From IMG/VR virus record IMGVR_UViG_3300013285_000106, positions 1 to 20,208 of that record: DNA of 20,208 bases; one strand, 5' to 3'. This stretch comes from a virus. Shown piece after piece: positions 9,001-14,362 of the stretch (position 1 is the first letter of the stretch; each line of letters starts with the position of its first letter). A program made the translations under genes and the position numbers. The notes below the pieces were generated by a model. It worked only from the letters and a program-made list of their open reading frames with translations. It made no database searches and was not told where the DNA came from.

Positions 9001-10359
9001 ACCTTCAATCAAAGAAAATACATCAGTAGTAAAGGTGTCTATGAGATCAACATCTGCAATGGCATCGGTTCCCAAATTATACAGTTTGATATCGGCTTCA
9101 AATTCTATAATGGGTCTGTTAGCCCGTGCTGTTTGATCAAGACTGGCAGTTGCACCGTTGTACACAGCACTGCCTGTAATAACATCTTTGTGAAACCAAC
9201 GATTGTATCTGCTCCATGGATTGTGATCACGACTGGCACGATTTACAACCACATAGTCCTTGAGAGTACTAAATCCAACCGCATCATCGAACGGGTATTG
9301 GTCAAAGGGCGTGTCATCAAATAATATATTTTGATTTTTAGTATAAGGTGTTACTATTTCCAATGTTTTTTCTGCAACTAAACGTATGGCAATGCCAACA
9401 CCTTCAACATAGTATGCACCTGTGGCATAACTGGCGGGAGCAACATTACCGTTGAATTTCAACTTCATACCATTGCTCAGTGTTGTACCATTGGACAATG
9501 TGTAATTTTTTTTGCCCAGCAAGTCTTTTTCTATATCCAAAACACTTGCATCCGAGATGTCATGAATCTCAATGGCGCCGCCTAGATTGATATCAGTTTC
9601 ACTTTGATAAAACAAAATAGATGGAGCATCATTTGGCACGGTGAACACCAACACACCAGTTTCAATACCATATTGATTTATTTGAGCTGTAATGTACCTG
9701 TTAATAGTACCTGGGGATCTAGATGTTTTAATACTGAATGGATTACCTTCGCTTGAAATTTCAAAAATATATGTTTGCCCCCTATACAGTTTTAATATAG
9801 GGTTAGGAGCTAAACCATCAGGAGTAAACACATACTGATTGGCATTGCCTACTGATTCTATCTTGAGTGCATATGTGCTCTTGATGTTGACGGGCTGGCC
9901 ATATACATTTATCGGGTCCGGACCGTATGGCAACCAATAATAATTTTGAAAATTAACAAACTTGTCCCAGTCAATGTGCGGATCCCAAGAATAAAATTCT
10001 TGTTTGTTGAGTCTGTCATGTTTGATTACATTTGCACCAAACACACTCAACTGATTAATATAATCTTGATAATCTTTAAAAAACGTTATATTGCCCAGCG
10101 AATCTTTGACAGTTAGAGCTGGCTCCAATTGATAATTCTGTCTCAGTGCATTGGCAGATTTCACATACACATCTGTGCCTTTTGCTGCCTTGGCATTTTT
10201 CCTTCCTATAAATCCAGTAGTCTTGGTCAAAGTACCAGGTTGATACAATTGATCTATAGTGGATTGTAAAAACTTTTTGTTAGCTGTGGTTTGATAAAAA
10301 TCTGGTAGGAAATTTATACCAAGACTGGCTTTACCAGTTGGATTATTTTCGTTAGCCAT
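1..10359 (-). CDS. Giant baseplate-associated virion protein (C-terminal part outside window)
   Basis: The frame starts with ATG at 10359 and has no stop for 3,453 codons down to base 1, so the protein is incomplete at its C terminus. Its start overlaps the gp6 stop (TAATG), with GGAG at 10370-10373 as ribosome binding site. Seen in order: an N-terminal block (about 1-170, with WDPHIDWDKF and YYWLPYGP), a cupredoxin-like segment (183-270), a block with NPWSRYNRWFH near 381, three CBM5/12-like modules (1430-1471, 1562-1602, 1741-1782), a pair of GxxVWxxxxGxxxW motifs (1987 and 2111), about seven FG-GAP-like repeats (2149-2786) holding a fourth CBM-like module (2238-2288), a Trp-rich block (VGKLWWDLR, about 2863), a block with YGVENRPRQGMF (about 3087), and a GxGY beta repeat (3172-3236). 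By position after gp6 it may occupy the place of T4 gp7/gp8/gp10 or act as a fibre, but I see no similarity to those. No signal peptide or membrane segment was noticed. That it is a virion protein is inferred from the operon. Confidence 0.93.
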   Translation of the reverse strand, partial: MANENNPTGKASLGINFLPDFYQTTANKKFLQSTIDQLYQPGTLTKTTGFIGRKNAKAAKGTDVYVKSANALRQNYQLEPALTVKDSLGNITFFKDYQDYINQLSVFGANVIKHDRLNKQEFYSWDPHIDWDKFVNFQNYYWLPYGPDPINVYGQPVNIKSTYALKIESVGNANQYVFTPDGLAPNPILKLYRGQTYIFEISSEGNPFSIKTSRSPGTINRYITAQINQYGIETGVLVFTVPNDAPSILFYQSETDINLGGAIEIHDISDASVLDIEKDLLGKKNYTLSNGTTLSNGMKLKFNGNVAPASYATGAYYVEGVGIAIRLVAEKTLEIVTPYTKNQNILFDDTPFDQYPFDDAVGFSTLKDYVVVNRASRDHNPWSRYNRWFHKDVITGSAVYNGATASLDQTARANRPIIEFEADIKLYNLGTDAIADVDLIDTFTTDVFSLIEGSRGYNIDGVDLAPGYRVLFTADTDPLVNGKIFQVSFINISGYKQIHLTEISSPKLNQNTIILKGVNNQSAMYWYNGSAWLKGQQKTTVNQSPLFDIVDANGVSYSDTTVYSGSTFVGTTLFAYKTATTGTKDVVLGFPLSYQNVNNIGDIVFSFSLASDIFQYKLNSNVVTKSVSSGYLLGRDYAGINQYLNGWQVSKATSVQAGVRIYKDANQTNSFPIDIFDNISNLQDLVVKIYVNGVYLQPSNYKIINSPVYKLVQLTTDISSIDILTIKAYASQAINANGYYELPLNLQNNPLNDAMTDFTLGEVSDHVESIIENITTFQGVFPGTSNLRDLGNVTQYGTKFVQHSGPASLSQYHITSESHNIIKAIEQSRNDYGAFKRSFIEVAGSLGLNSDTVTHVDLVLQKLNANKPKTAPYYFSDMVPYGASVVTALNVVDYRIKNYPLSSVFNVDSLSNKAVCIYHTVTFTGTKQQLVYERDYIFNDQGYITIQSSVPLSTGDIITTVEYDNTDGCFVPETPSKLGLYPKFVPQIYTDTTLVTPRNMIQGHDGSVILAYGDYRDDLLLELETRIYNNIKVDYDTDVFDIHDIVPSYVRDQDYTVEEFNQVLAPYFYQWAGLVGVDFAQHLTFDRTNSFTFNYSSNKSISQTAIPAYWRGIYRYMLDTDRPNVCPWEMLGFNVEPSWWQQVYGPAPYTSDNLILWTDLAAGTVRQPGMPAYVLAKYKRPFLLKHIPVDHAGKLVSPLVSGLAQGTITQNIDNNFVFGDVGPVEAAWRRSSYYPFSVILASMLLTPAKTFGVLLDKSRIVRNKAGQLVYKDTNLRIKPADIAVPNIYTTTPRVQTAGIINYVVNFITNIIFSNNLDSFTAYKTDLQNLTPRLSYRLGAFTNKSQFNLLLESKTPLATGNVFVPAESYNVFLNSSSPVTKLTYSGVILTKLSTGFEIKGYSNSQPYFKYYSYFGTGTATNVGGISDSFVDWSANQQYVSGQIVKYANNFYTAKTNITAGPAFQPTNFTKIPNLPIVGGANAYFRNRWDKATLLTAPYGTVFATIQEVVDFLLGYEQWLMDQGFVFEEFNSNISVVANWQTSAKEFMFWTTQNWSTGQQYWSDWLPSQPYTYGTIVRYNGSYYSAAYNLPVNPIFDAMQWTLLAGLTNVGGSVISLSPAANGVSFNTNLTVVDNINNIFNSYEFFKVDGATIKSTQLDSYRSGNVVTYSPRGTDGIYGATFYLIQNEHVIIIDNTDIFNDVIYSPTSGYRRDRIKVSGYVTNDWYGGLDIPGFIFDSAKISNWQPYTDYNLGDIVYNQGNYYSASKAVAGSSSFVAAYWNKLSKAPTSKLLPNWNNSATQFVDFYSLNVDNFNPQHQQFAQHLIGYQSRQYLHNIIQDPVSEFKFYQGMIREKGTQNVLNHLFGVLNTDKVESLEFYEEWALRVGRYGATDAFEDIEIVLDETLFKNNPQGYALVEKKNNNISSFIIQQTPNDIFVKPLGYQSKPFPTLSNPTPLLRNAGYVNPADVKFKLRSIADIVNVDIKQLSEGQYVWCSFEGASWNIYRFTDLLIRASGVVYANGVLSITTQSIVPLTVGSYVGLSVASVGSAPVDVINGFYQVASVTLNSFTILTDKSIASPFIKTKQLVIFSLVSRKISNIDAIDALPLAHSLTGDLVWTDNDGSDSWAVWKFAPVYKQKILTNINAESGLANGFSLTVNKQGSILAVGNSKGYVTIYDKVGSSVAFTQRATLTTPFLAFNDPVNPGRNVKLNQVGTVLSLSTDATWLVIGSPGVGYVATGYRGAYVSASAYVINSIVSVSFANNITYWQAVSAVPANNIPNTSSIYWESVPYIPVSQATGVNSSLASQGVISLYKKSSNNDYTFIDSIISPIPSPNENFGNSVAFGTNSMYVGAPGYGNGVGRVYKFSYKTISYASTVYNPNGSSKNIVAVASTAGVRAGMNITGTGFNKGQIVDALLIKIRLAVNIAGNTVSINDPNKNTANLTVGMAVTGPGILSAANIYSLGAEQVLVNGIYKSYNYIIISSLQGVDSSLLTQITLNGDNTLTFSVLQLNFTPSVVDLNTILLDQLPDKTPSGILTFTATTWAYDFSYNFIGTSNNAIGYTVSTSADGSWLAVSSVGKSVQVYKNNLLTQTLPAPTRLPTQNSATAWGQSVSFSNDGTYLAVSDPTAPVGIMYEGIVKVYTNNKGSNYSYVSTLNNHSPQQNGQFGSTVSFMNDYKTIVVYSKNGDTSTLRNFDNGTTTFDKGSTNFTETESHAGRVDIYDIYNNVWVYSESLPTTNLPTDLYGAGIGVGTNSVVVSAPGALDGKLLSGQVYSYIKQPNAYAWSVFRKQNISADIGKVRKAFIYDKKLETLTTYLDVIDPLQGKIAGPAEEELSYKTYYDPATYSYSNVMDATSDSISHWDAPQVGKLWWDLRTCKFLENRFDDFNYRNNTWNTLSTGASVDIYEWVESTLKPSSWDAIADTPNGLARGISGKSLHGDNAYSSLETYDTTSKVFNNLYYFWVKNKKIIPNVQGRYMAANDVAKLIASPREQGYACLAITGVDSFSLINCAKYLKDLDRVLAIENWTVDKVDQAMHSQWSLISNDVIVDLPTAIEEKWIDSLCGIDTKGRAVPDPTLPTKLRYGVENRPRQGMFINRIEALKEFIERVNRVLVTQQIVETRNIHNLELKDPTPTALSGLYDRTYDTYLDFTTNQGAVSFTMPVLKPVIVNGRIKSVSITTAGKGYIIAPTIEVTGSGENAKVVCNINNAGQIVSVSVSNEGYGYDINTKLVLRNFSVLVRSDATNDYQWSIYGFNPDDKTYSKTLTQSYDVNNYWSKVDWYQTGYSQYSAADHAVATLADLYKTKVRVGQLVKVLMANKGGWLLLEKYADSSSVDYTQSYRTVGIQQGTIQFSSKLYRLQNTNVGYDSNVFDNGDFDVQAVTELRIILKTIKNNILIGDLKQEYLNLFLASVHFVHSEQLYVDWIFKTSFVRATHRVGQLDQPVNYPVDNLVNF
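652..846 (-). repeat. GxGY beta repeat near the visible C-terminal end of the giant protein
   Basis: Residues about 3172-3236 contain SVSITTAGKGYIIAPTIEVT, then GSGENAKVVCNINNAGQIVS and VSVSNEGYGYDINTKLVL. The pattern xVxxxGxGYxxxPxVxxxGxGxxA...GxVxxVxVxxxGxGY resembles beta repeats that I recall from other marine myovirus structural proteins. A structural role is inferred. Confidence 0.5.
2950..3204 (-). repeat. Paired GMxxTGxG beta repeats in an insert between blades 3 and 4
   Basis: Within the insert (about 2370-2550) two units are recognisable: VRAGMNITGTGFNKGQIVDA at 2394 and LTVGMAVTGPGILSAANIYS at 2441. The xVGMxVxGxGIxxGxxV pattern is common in phage tail and fibre proteins and looks like a small beta domain. 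Their function is unknown to me. Confidence 0.5.
3496..3648 (-). other. CBM5/12-like module D inserted within propeller blade 2
   Basis: Residues about 2238-2288 read YRGAYVSASAYVINSIVSVS, then FANNITYWQAVSAVPANNIP and a closing IYWESVP. This keeps the Y..xxIVSVxxxxYWxAxxxxPxxxxxxYW form of the CBM5/12 pattern, although the usual Gly before the core strand is Asn. It sits between the VIGSPG strand end and the QGVISLYKK strand that together would form one FG-GAP blade. Confidence 0.5.
5014..5139 (-). other. CBM5/12-like module C (in giant protein)
   Basis: Residues about 1741-1782 contain NWQPYTDYNLGDIVYNQGNY, then YSASKAVAGSSSFVAAYWNKL. The Y.xGDIVYxxGxYYSA core is nearly canonical for CBM5/12 and the closing YW is present. 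It lies about 180 residues after module B, which makes a series of three related modules with different spacers. Confidence 0.65.
5554..5676 (-). other. CBM5/12-like module B (in giant protein)
   Basis: Residues about 1562-1602 contain DWLPSQPYTYGTIVRYNGSY, then YSAAYNLPVNPIFDAMQWTLL. All landmarks of the CBM5/12 pattern are present: the leading Trp, Y.xGxxVxYxGxYYSA, the Pro-containing loop and the closing Trp. It lies about 130 residues after module A and is the clearest copy of the four. Confidence 0.65.
5947..6072 (-). other. CBM5/12-like module A (in giant protein)
   Basis: Residues about 1430-1471 read DWSANQQYVSGQIVKYANNF followed by YTAKTNITAGPAF and a closing TNFTKI. This follows the CBM5/12 (ChiC/BD-type chitin-binding) pattern W..xxxYxxGxxVxYxxxxYxA...P...xxW, with the final Trp replaced by Phe. 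The small domain presents aromatic residues and in characterised enzymes binds chitin or other glycans; in phages similar modules occur in tail proteins. Binding here is inferred. Confidence 0.6.
9550..9813 (-). other. Cupredoxin-like domain lacking metal ligands (in giant protein)
   Basis: Residues about 183-270 of the giant protein follow the pattern of cupredoxin-like domains I recall from marine phage structural proteins: GQTYIFEISSEGNPFSIKTS, then VLVFTVPNDAPSILFYQS, then GGAIEIHD. In the metal-binding form the places of GNPF and FYQSETDINLGG are usually held by a GHP-type His and by a YYxCxxHxxMGG-type motif. Here the Cys, His and Met ligands are all absent, so the fold may be kept without metal. 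The assignment is from pattern memory only. Confidence 0.45.
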
Positions 10360-10361
10360 TA
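10357..10361 (-). promoter_or_regulatory. TAATG stop-start overlap between gp6 and the giant gene
   Basis: The gp6 stop TAA (10361-10359) shares its last base with the ATG (10359-10357) of the giant gene. A GGAG lies ten bases upstream inside gp6. Translation of the two is likely coupled, which would link the amounts made. Confidence 0.75.
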
Positions 10362-13300
10362 GCTATTTGCTCCGTAATTTGCACTGGTTATTTGTTGATT
10401 AGTAACTAGAGATGCCAGTCCAGTGCCTGTTACTGTCTTCAAATTGGTATTTGTCAAACCTGCCACAATAACAATATCAGTTGTTGATGCACAACTTAGA
10501 AATATTCCATTACTTGGGCACTTGATTTCAAACAAACTGCCAAAATATTGACCAGTTTGATTGGGCACAATAACAAAACTTATGATGTCCGGTGAAAGCT
10601 GTTTCATAACATATGTAGACAGCTCAGTGAAATAAAAGGTATCTCCAAAATTCCAATTTTCTAAGGCAAAGAATTTATTAATTGCTGTGAGTATTCTTGC
10701 TTGCACATTGGCATTAGACACCGTGGAGTTGGGATTTTTAATGACCTCAAATGTTGCCCTTAAACTAGGGTCAGCCTGTTTACCAAATAACAACACGTAG
10801 TTCACAGGGTGATATATCACTTCGTCGCTGATAGATTTTATCAAGTCTAACTTGCCTGATAGTAGATTGTTGAGTTCATCTGAACTAGGTGGCAACGGCT
10901 CGGTAGTTTTTCCGCCTGCTGATATCCATTGACGATACGCAGTGTCATAGTTATTGGTTAAAATGTAAACATCTATAATATTACTGGCGCCAGGATCAAT
11001 TCTAGAATTGTAATCCGCACTATGAGTGTATTGGAATCTTATTTTGTCTCTGCCCAGGTATACCCTATAGTCCAATGTAGGACTATAGGATCCAGTTGAT
11101 GCAAAGTATTGCACAACTGTTTGAGTATCAATAAAATAAAAATATTGACCATCTTGCCATTGTGTCAACGGGTATAACAATCCTTCAGTGGCTAAAATAA
11201 TAACCGGACCAGCTGTGGCACTGTTGTATACATACCTATAGTCCTCTTGACCTACACTTATGATGTACTTTTTCTGCACAATGAATTTGTTTTGTAATGG
11301 GGCTGTATAAGGAGCCACAAAGTCCAAAAACAATTGAGGATTATCTACCACCCCTGTGTTCTTTGGGTCGGCAAATGTGATTACAATTTTCTTAGGGTCA
11401 ATATATCCATCATTACCAATGTATTCCGATACAATCTCCCACTGCAAGTCAGTTGTAAAATTGCTAGTTAGTCCTGGTTTTGTGTTTACATTCAAGATCT
11501 TTATGTAATCCACAATGGTTTTGCTTGAAACCTTGTCATATATTCTATTTGTAGTGTCAAAGTAGAATATAACTTCTTTATCACTTTCAAAAATGTATCG
11601 TGTGGAACGCTGAGTAATCGTGTAGTTTTGTGTGTTAGTGGTAAACAAAAGGAACCAGCTGGCATCCAATTGGGTGTTAGATGAATTGCCTTGGTAGTTG
11701 AGATTGAAAGTGCTGGCAGTGTTAATATTGCTTGAGTAAATTATTTGCCAGCTTTGAGTAGGCGCATCATATCGCAAACCAAATGCACTGTTAGCAGATA
11801 TCAAATCTATCATTTGTGCTTTTATGCTGGTAGTCAGCGTGGTTGCAAACTGCGGTATAATTTGTGTTACGATAGGAGCAACTATGCCAGCTTTGACCAC
11901 AAGATTTGGAATAGACTTGCTCAAGACAATTGGTCCAAATCCGGTTGCCAGTTTGCCTGTACCTGAAGCTGTGCCGTCACCTGCCACTGATACCACACTG
12001 GCCCATAGATACAAGGCGCCATTTACTGGTAGTGCATCTGTATAGGCAAAAAGTGCATTGTTTTTTGTGGTGTCAAAATAGAAACCAGTTGGAGCCACAA
12101 ATTTGACTAAGGATCCCACTGTTACATACAACAAATCAGTCAACGTGTATGTGCCCACAGGATATGGCGTTGCTCCTATTGTGCCGCCTATATATCCTGT
12201 ACTGCTGTTGCTGTCGGCGGTTGTACTGTACCAAGCCACATTCAAGCTGGTTGTGATATAGTTGATAAAGTTCTTGTAGAAAAAGTTTCTAAGATTAGGG
12301 TCTTCTAAAATAGGAGTAACCACATTATCCAGCACTCCTTGGATATCAGTAGTAGTTAAATAGGTAAATGTAGTACCAGACGTATAGTCCTGTTGATATA
12401 TTACACCATCGTCTGCAAACAGATTAGTGCTTGAATATTTTCCTGTGGGATCAGTTAGATCAAAATACCTGCTGATACCACTGGATGTTCTGTTGATTGC
12501 CTTGACCTTTGCCACTTGCAAACTGGCGCTTAATGGACTGATGTTGTAGTCCTCACCTGTGATCATGCGATTCTGTGTGTAGTATGTTTGCGGAGCATTT
12601 TGTTTTATACTAGCATTAGTTTCTGAAGACGTGGCATTCACAGCGGATGTTGCCAATGACAAAGTCACAACCAATGTTTCGTTGCCTCCCGTGGCGCTGA
12701 GATAAGGAATTGTAATTGAAATATTGTTGATGTCTGTGGTGTTCACTGTGTAAGTGAGATTGTTGGATACTCTGTACAGTGCCTTGAAACTTCCTAATGG
12801 TATTTTTCCAAATATGCCGTCTGCAAAATTCAGTGCGATAGCATCATTCACTCGAGTGCCTACACTGTACACTGTGCTGATGTTTTGATTTAAATTGTTG
12901 TAAATGATGTTGTTGCCTGTCAATGCAGGTATCTTGCTCCACAATACGTCTTCAAGACCCTTTTGATTCAGTTGCCACAACCATACATCAGCATCGTTGA
13001 TGTTTTGTGTATCAATATTCACAACTTCGTTGGTTGTGGGATTACTTATTGTGAATGTACCTTGGTTGAGAGTGCCCTGAACAAATCTAAAGAAAAAACC
13101 AGTGGTAGGACTGCCTGCACCGTAACCGTCGTCTTGGTAAACACAGGCAATACTGTTGCCCGCCTTAGGTGTTTCCTCGTAGATATAGTCTTCGCCTTTG
13201 AATGTCGTGCTTACAATTTCGAATGGCATGCCTCGACCAGCAACATTGGCCGTGAAGCTGTACACAGGTATGTTGGTGTTGGTTGCATTGAATCTGTATT

Positions 13301-13856
13301 GTGCTGTGGGAATATTGTAAATTGTAGCTGAATCGCTGGGATTGCCAAACTGCTGTGTTTGAGGCAATGCGGCATTCAGTACTTTGATAAACTGGTCATA
13401 CCAATTGCTATTGCTGGCATCATTCCAAGCAATGGTTTGACCCGACAAATTCCTACCGTTGCTGTCTGTAACATTTTCTGTTGTGGTCACCGTGCCAAAT
13501 TTGAGCAGTCCGCTGGCACTGGTGCTCCTGTGAGGCACGTAGCTTACCAACTGTGACAGATTCAGCAAACTGCTACGACGTTCGGCTGTTTCAATAAAAT
13601 TTTCTCTAGCGTTTAGATCCACTCGAAAAGCAATACTTTGTCCAACAAATGCAATAAGATCAATAAGAGCCAGATATTCACTTGACTCAACATAATCATT
13701 GAAATCTTCTGGAAAATTGGTACGAATGTAATCTATCATGGTTCGACGCAAATTTTCAAAATCATAACTGGTGAAATCAGCATTGGCAAATGTTTGATAG
13801 ATTTTTTTCCAGTCTTCTGACAACAAAAGATTGTTTTGTCTTATGGTTGAACTCAT
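10359..13856 (-). CDS. 6: Baseplate wedge subunit gp6 (enlarged)
   Basis: This protein belongs to the gp6/gpJ-type baseplate wedge family, which forms the inner ring of wedges around the hub in T4-like phages. The N terminus (about 1-110) carries the conserved stretch with DYVESSEYLALIDLIAFVGQ and the RENFIETAERRSS region. FADGIFGKIP lies near 345 and the hallmark QNAPQTYYTQNRMITGEDYN near 417-436. The C terminus (about 1015-1098) has YHPVNYVLLFGK and the GDTFYFTELSTYVMKQL stretch, matching the gp6 C-terminal region. At 1,165 residues it is much longer than T4 gp6 (about 660); the extra length is mainly beta-type sequence between about 500 and 1000. ATG at 13856 is preceded by AGGA (13863-13866) six bases upstream. 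It follows gp25 after the only sizeable gap in the operon, and its stop overlaps the next start. Confidence 0.92.
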   Translation of the reverse strand: MSSTIRQNNLLLSEDWKKIYQTFANADFTSYDFENLRRTMIDYIRTNFPEDFNDYVESSEYLALIDLIAFVGQSIAFRVDLNARENFIETAERRSSLLNLSQLVSYVPHRSTSASGLLKFGTVTTTENVTDSNGRNLSGQTIAWNDASNSNWYDQFIKVLNAALPQTQQFGNPSDSATIYNIPTAQYRFNATNTNIPVYSFTANVAGRGMPFEIVSTTFKGEDYIYEETPKAGNSIACVYQDDGYGAGSPTTGFFFRFVQGTLNQGTFTISNPTTNEVVNIDTQNINDADVWLWQLNQKGLEDVLWSKIPALTGNNIIYNNLNQNISTVYSVGTRVNDAIALNFADGIFGKIPLGSFKALYRVSNNLTYTVNTTDINNISITIPYLSATGGNETLVVTLSLATSAVNATSSETNASIKQNAPQTYYTQNRMITGEDYNISPLSASLQVAKVKAINRTSSGISRYFDLTDPTGKYSSTNLFADDGVIYQQDYTSGTTFTYLTTTDIQGVLDNVVTPILEDPNLRNFFYKNFINYITTSLNVAWYSTTADSNSSTGYIGGTIGATPYPVGTYTLTDLLYVTVGSLVKFVAPTGFYFDTTKNNALFAYTDALPVNGALYLWASVVSVAGDGTASGTGKLATGFGPIVLSKSIPNLVVKAGIVAPIVTQIIPQFATTLTTSIKAQMIDLISANSAFGLRYDAPTQSWQIIYSSNINTASTFNLNYQGNSSNTQLDASWFLLFTTNTQNYTITQRSTRYIFESDKEVIFYFDTTNRIYDKVSSKTIVDYIKILNVNTKPGLTSNFTTDLQWEIVSEYIGNDGYIDPKKIVITFADPKNTGVVDNPQLFLDFVAPYTAPLQNKFIVQKKYIISVGQEDYRYVYNSATAGPVIILATEGLLYPLTQWQDGQYFYFIDTQTVVQYFASTGSYSPTLDYRVYLGRDKIRFQYTHSADYNSRIDPGASNIIDVYILTNNYDTAYRQWISAGGKTTEPLPPSSDELNNLLSGKLDLIKSISDEVIYHPVNYVLLFGKQADPSLRATFEVIKNPNSTVSNANVQARILTAINKFFALENWNFGDTFYFTELSTYVMKQLSPDIISFVIVPNQTGQYFGSLFEIKCPSNGIFLSCASTTDIVIVAGLTNTNLKTVTGTGLASLVTNQQITSANYGANS

Positions 13857-13874
13857 GTTTTTTCCTAGTAGCAG

Positions 13875-13882
13875 TATTTATT
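13875..13882 (-). promoter_or_regulatory. Second late promoter element, before gp6
   Basis: The minus strand again reads AATAAATA, in the only wide gap of the operon (13857-13906). A start near 13869 would give a leader of about 13 bases that includes AGGA at 13863-13866. It could give gp6 and the giant gene their own late transcript. Confidence 0.6.
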
Positions 13883-13906
13883 GAATAAAATTAAGTGTGT
13901 AGTTTA

Positions 13907-14353
13907 TTACTGCTTGAGTGATGTGGCCAGTAGTCCTACTTTTTGATCAAAATGTATCCTGAGATTTTCGCTTAGATTATAAGTTACATAAGTCAAAGTC
14001 ATTTCCAATTGTAGTCCAGTTTCGTACTGATTAATTACCACATTGCTGGCTTGCACTCTAGGGTCAGCATTTACTATAGCATTGATGTTCTGCAACAATA
14101 AATCTTTCACTTGCGGCGTTAAGGGCTCAAACAATAGGTCCCATATTACACATCCATATTCTGGGTCCATGAGTTTCTCGCCTTGTCGCACATAAAAACT
14201 GTTAATCAAATCCTGCTTGATCAACTCAAAATCATACAGTGCAAAATTCTTGCTGTGCTTGTTTACAGTGCTAAATCCTCTGTATTTGCGTGTGACCGGA
14301 GAAGATGGATTTCCTAGGCCATTTATAGTTGTTCTGTTGTATAACGATGACAT
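13907..14353 (-). CDS. 25: Baseplate wedge subunit gp25
   Basis: At 148 residues this matches the gp25-like family, the small wedge protein shared by contractile tails and type VI secretion (TssE). It helps hold gp6 dimers and starts the sheath. Visible family features are the KNFALYDFELIKQDLINSF helix start (about 36-53), the RQGEKLMDPEYGCVIWDLLF block (about 56-75) and the core loop NADPRV near 95-100, where the usual EPR motif reads DPR. Start ATG at 14353 is preceded by AAGGA, which overlaps the stop of the spike gene nine bases upstream. The order spike, gp25, gp6 is as expected for a T4-like baseplate module. Confidence 0.93.
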   Translation of the reverse strand: MSSLYNRTTINGLGNPSSPVTRKYRGFSTVNKHSKNFALYDFELIKQDLINSFYVRQGEKLMDPEYGCVIWDLLFEPLTPQVKDLLLQNINAIVNADPRVQASNVVINQYETGLQLEMTLTYVTYNLSENLRIHFDQKVGLLATSLKQ

Positions 14354-14362
14354 GATTATTCC

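Noticed and set aside
8863-9324. Plus-strand open frame of 153 codons
   Set aside because: It lies wholly inside the giant minus-strand gene, has no ribosome binding site worth noting, and its translation shows no family features.
1-10359. A frameshift or in-frame stop that would split the giant gene into separate gp7/gp8/gp10-like genes
   Set aside because: All 3,453 triplets were read and none is a stop; recognisable domains continue in the same frame throughout.
12963-13331. Plus-strand open frame of 122 codons
   Set aside because: It is antisense to gp6, whose protein sequence is clearly conserved here; the frame is a shadow.
13871-13913. Possible hairpin GCAGTA/TACTGC around the gp25-gp6 gap, with an inner TTTATTGAATAAA palindrome
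   Set aside because: The outer arms are only six bases with a loop of about 31, there is no GC-rich stem or T-run, and the inner palindrome is AT-only. It does not support a terminator; the late promoter element is a better reading.
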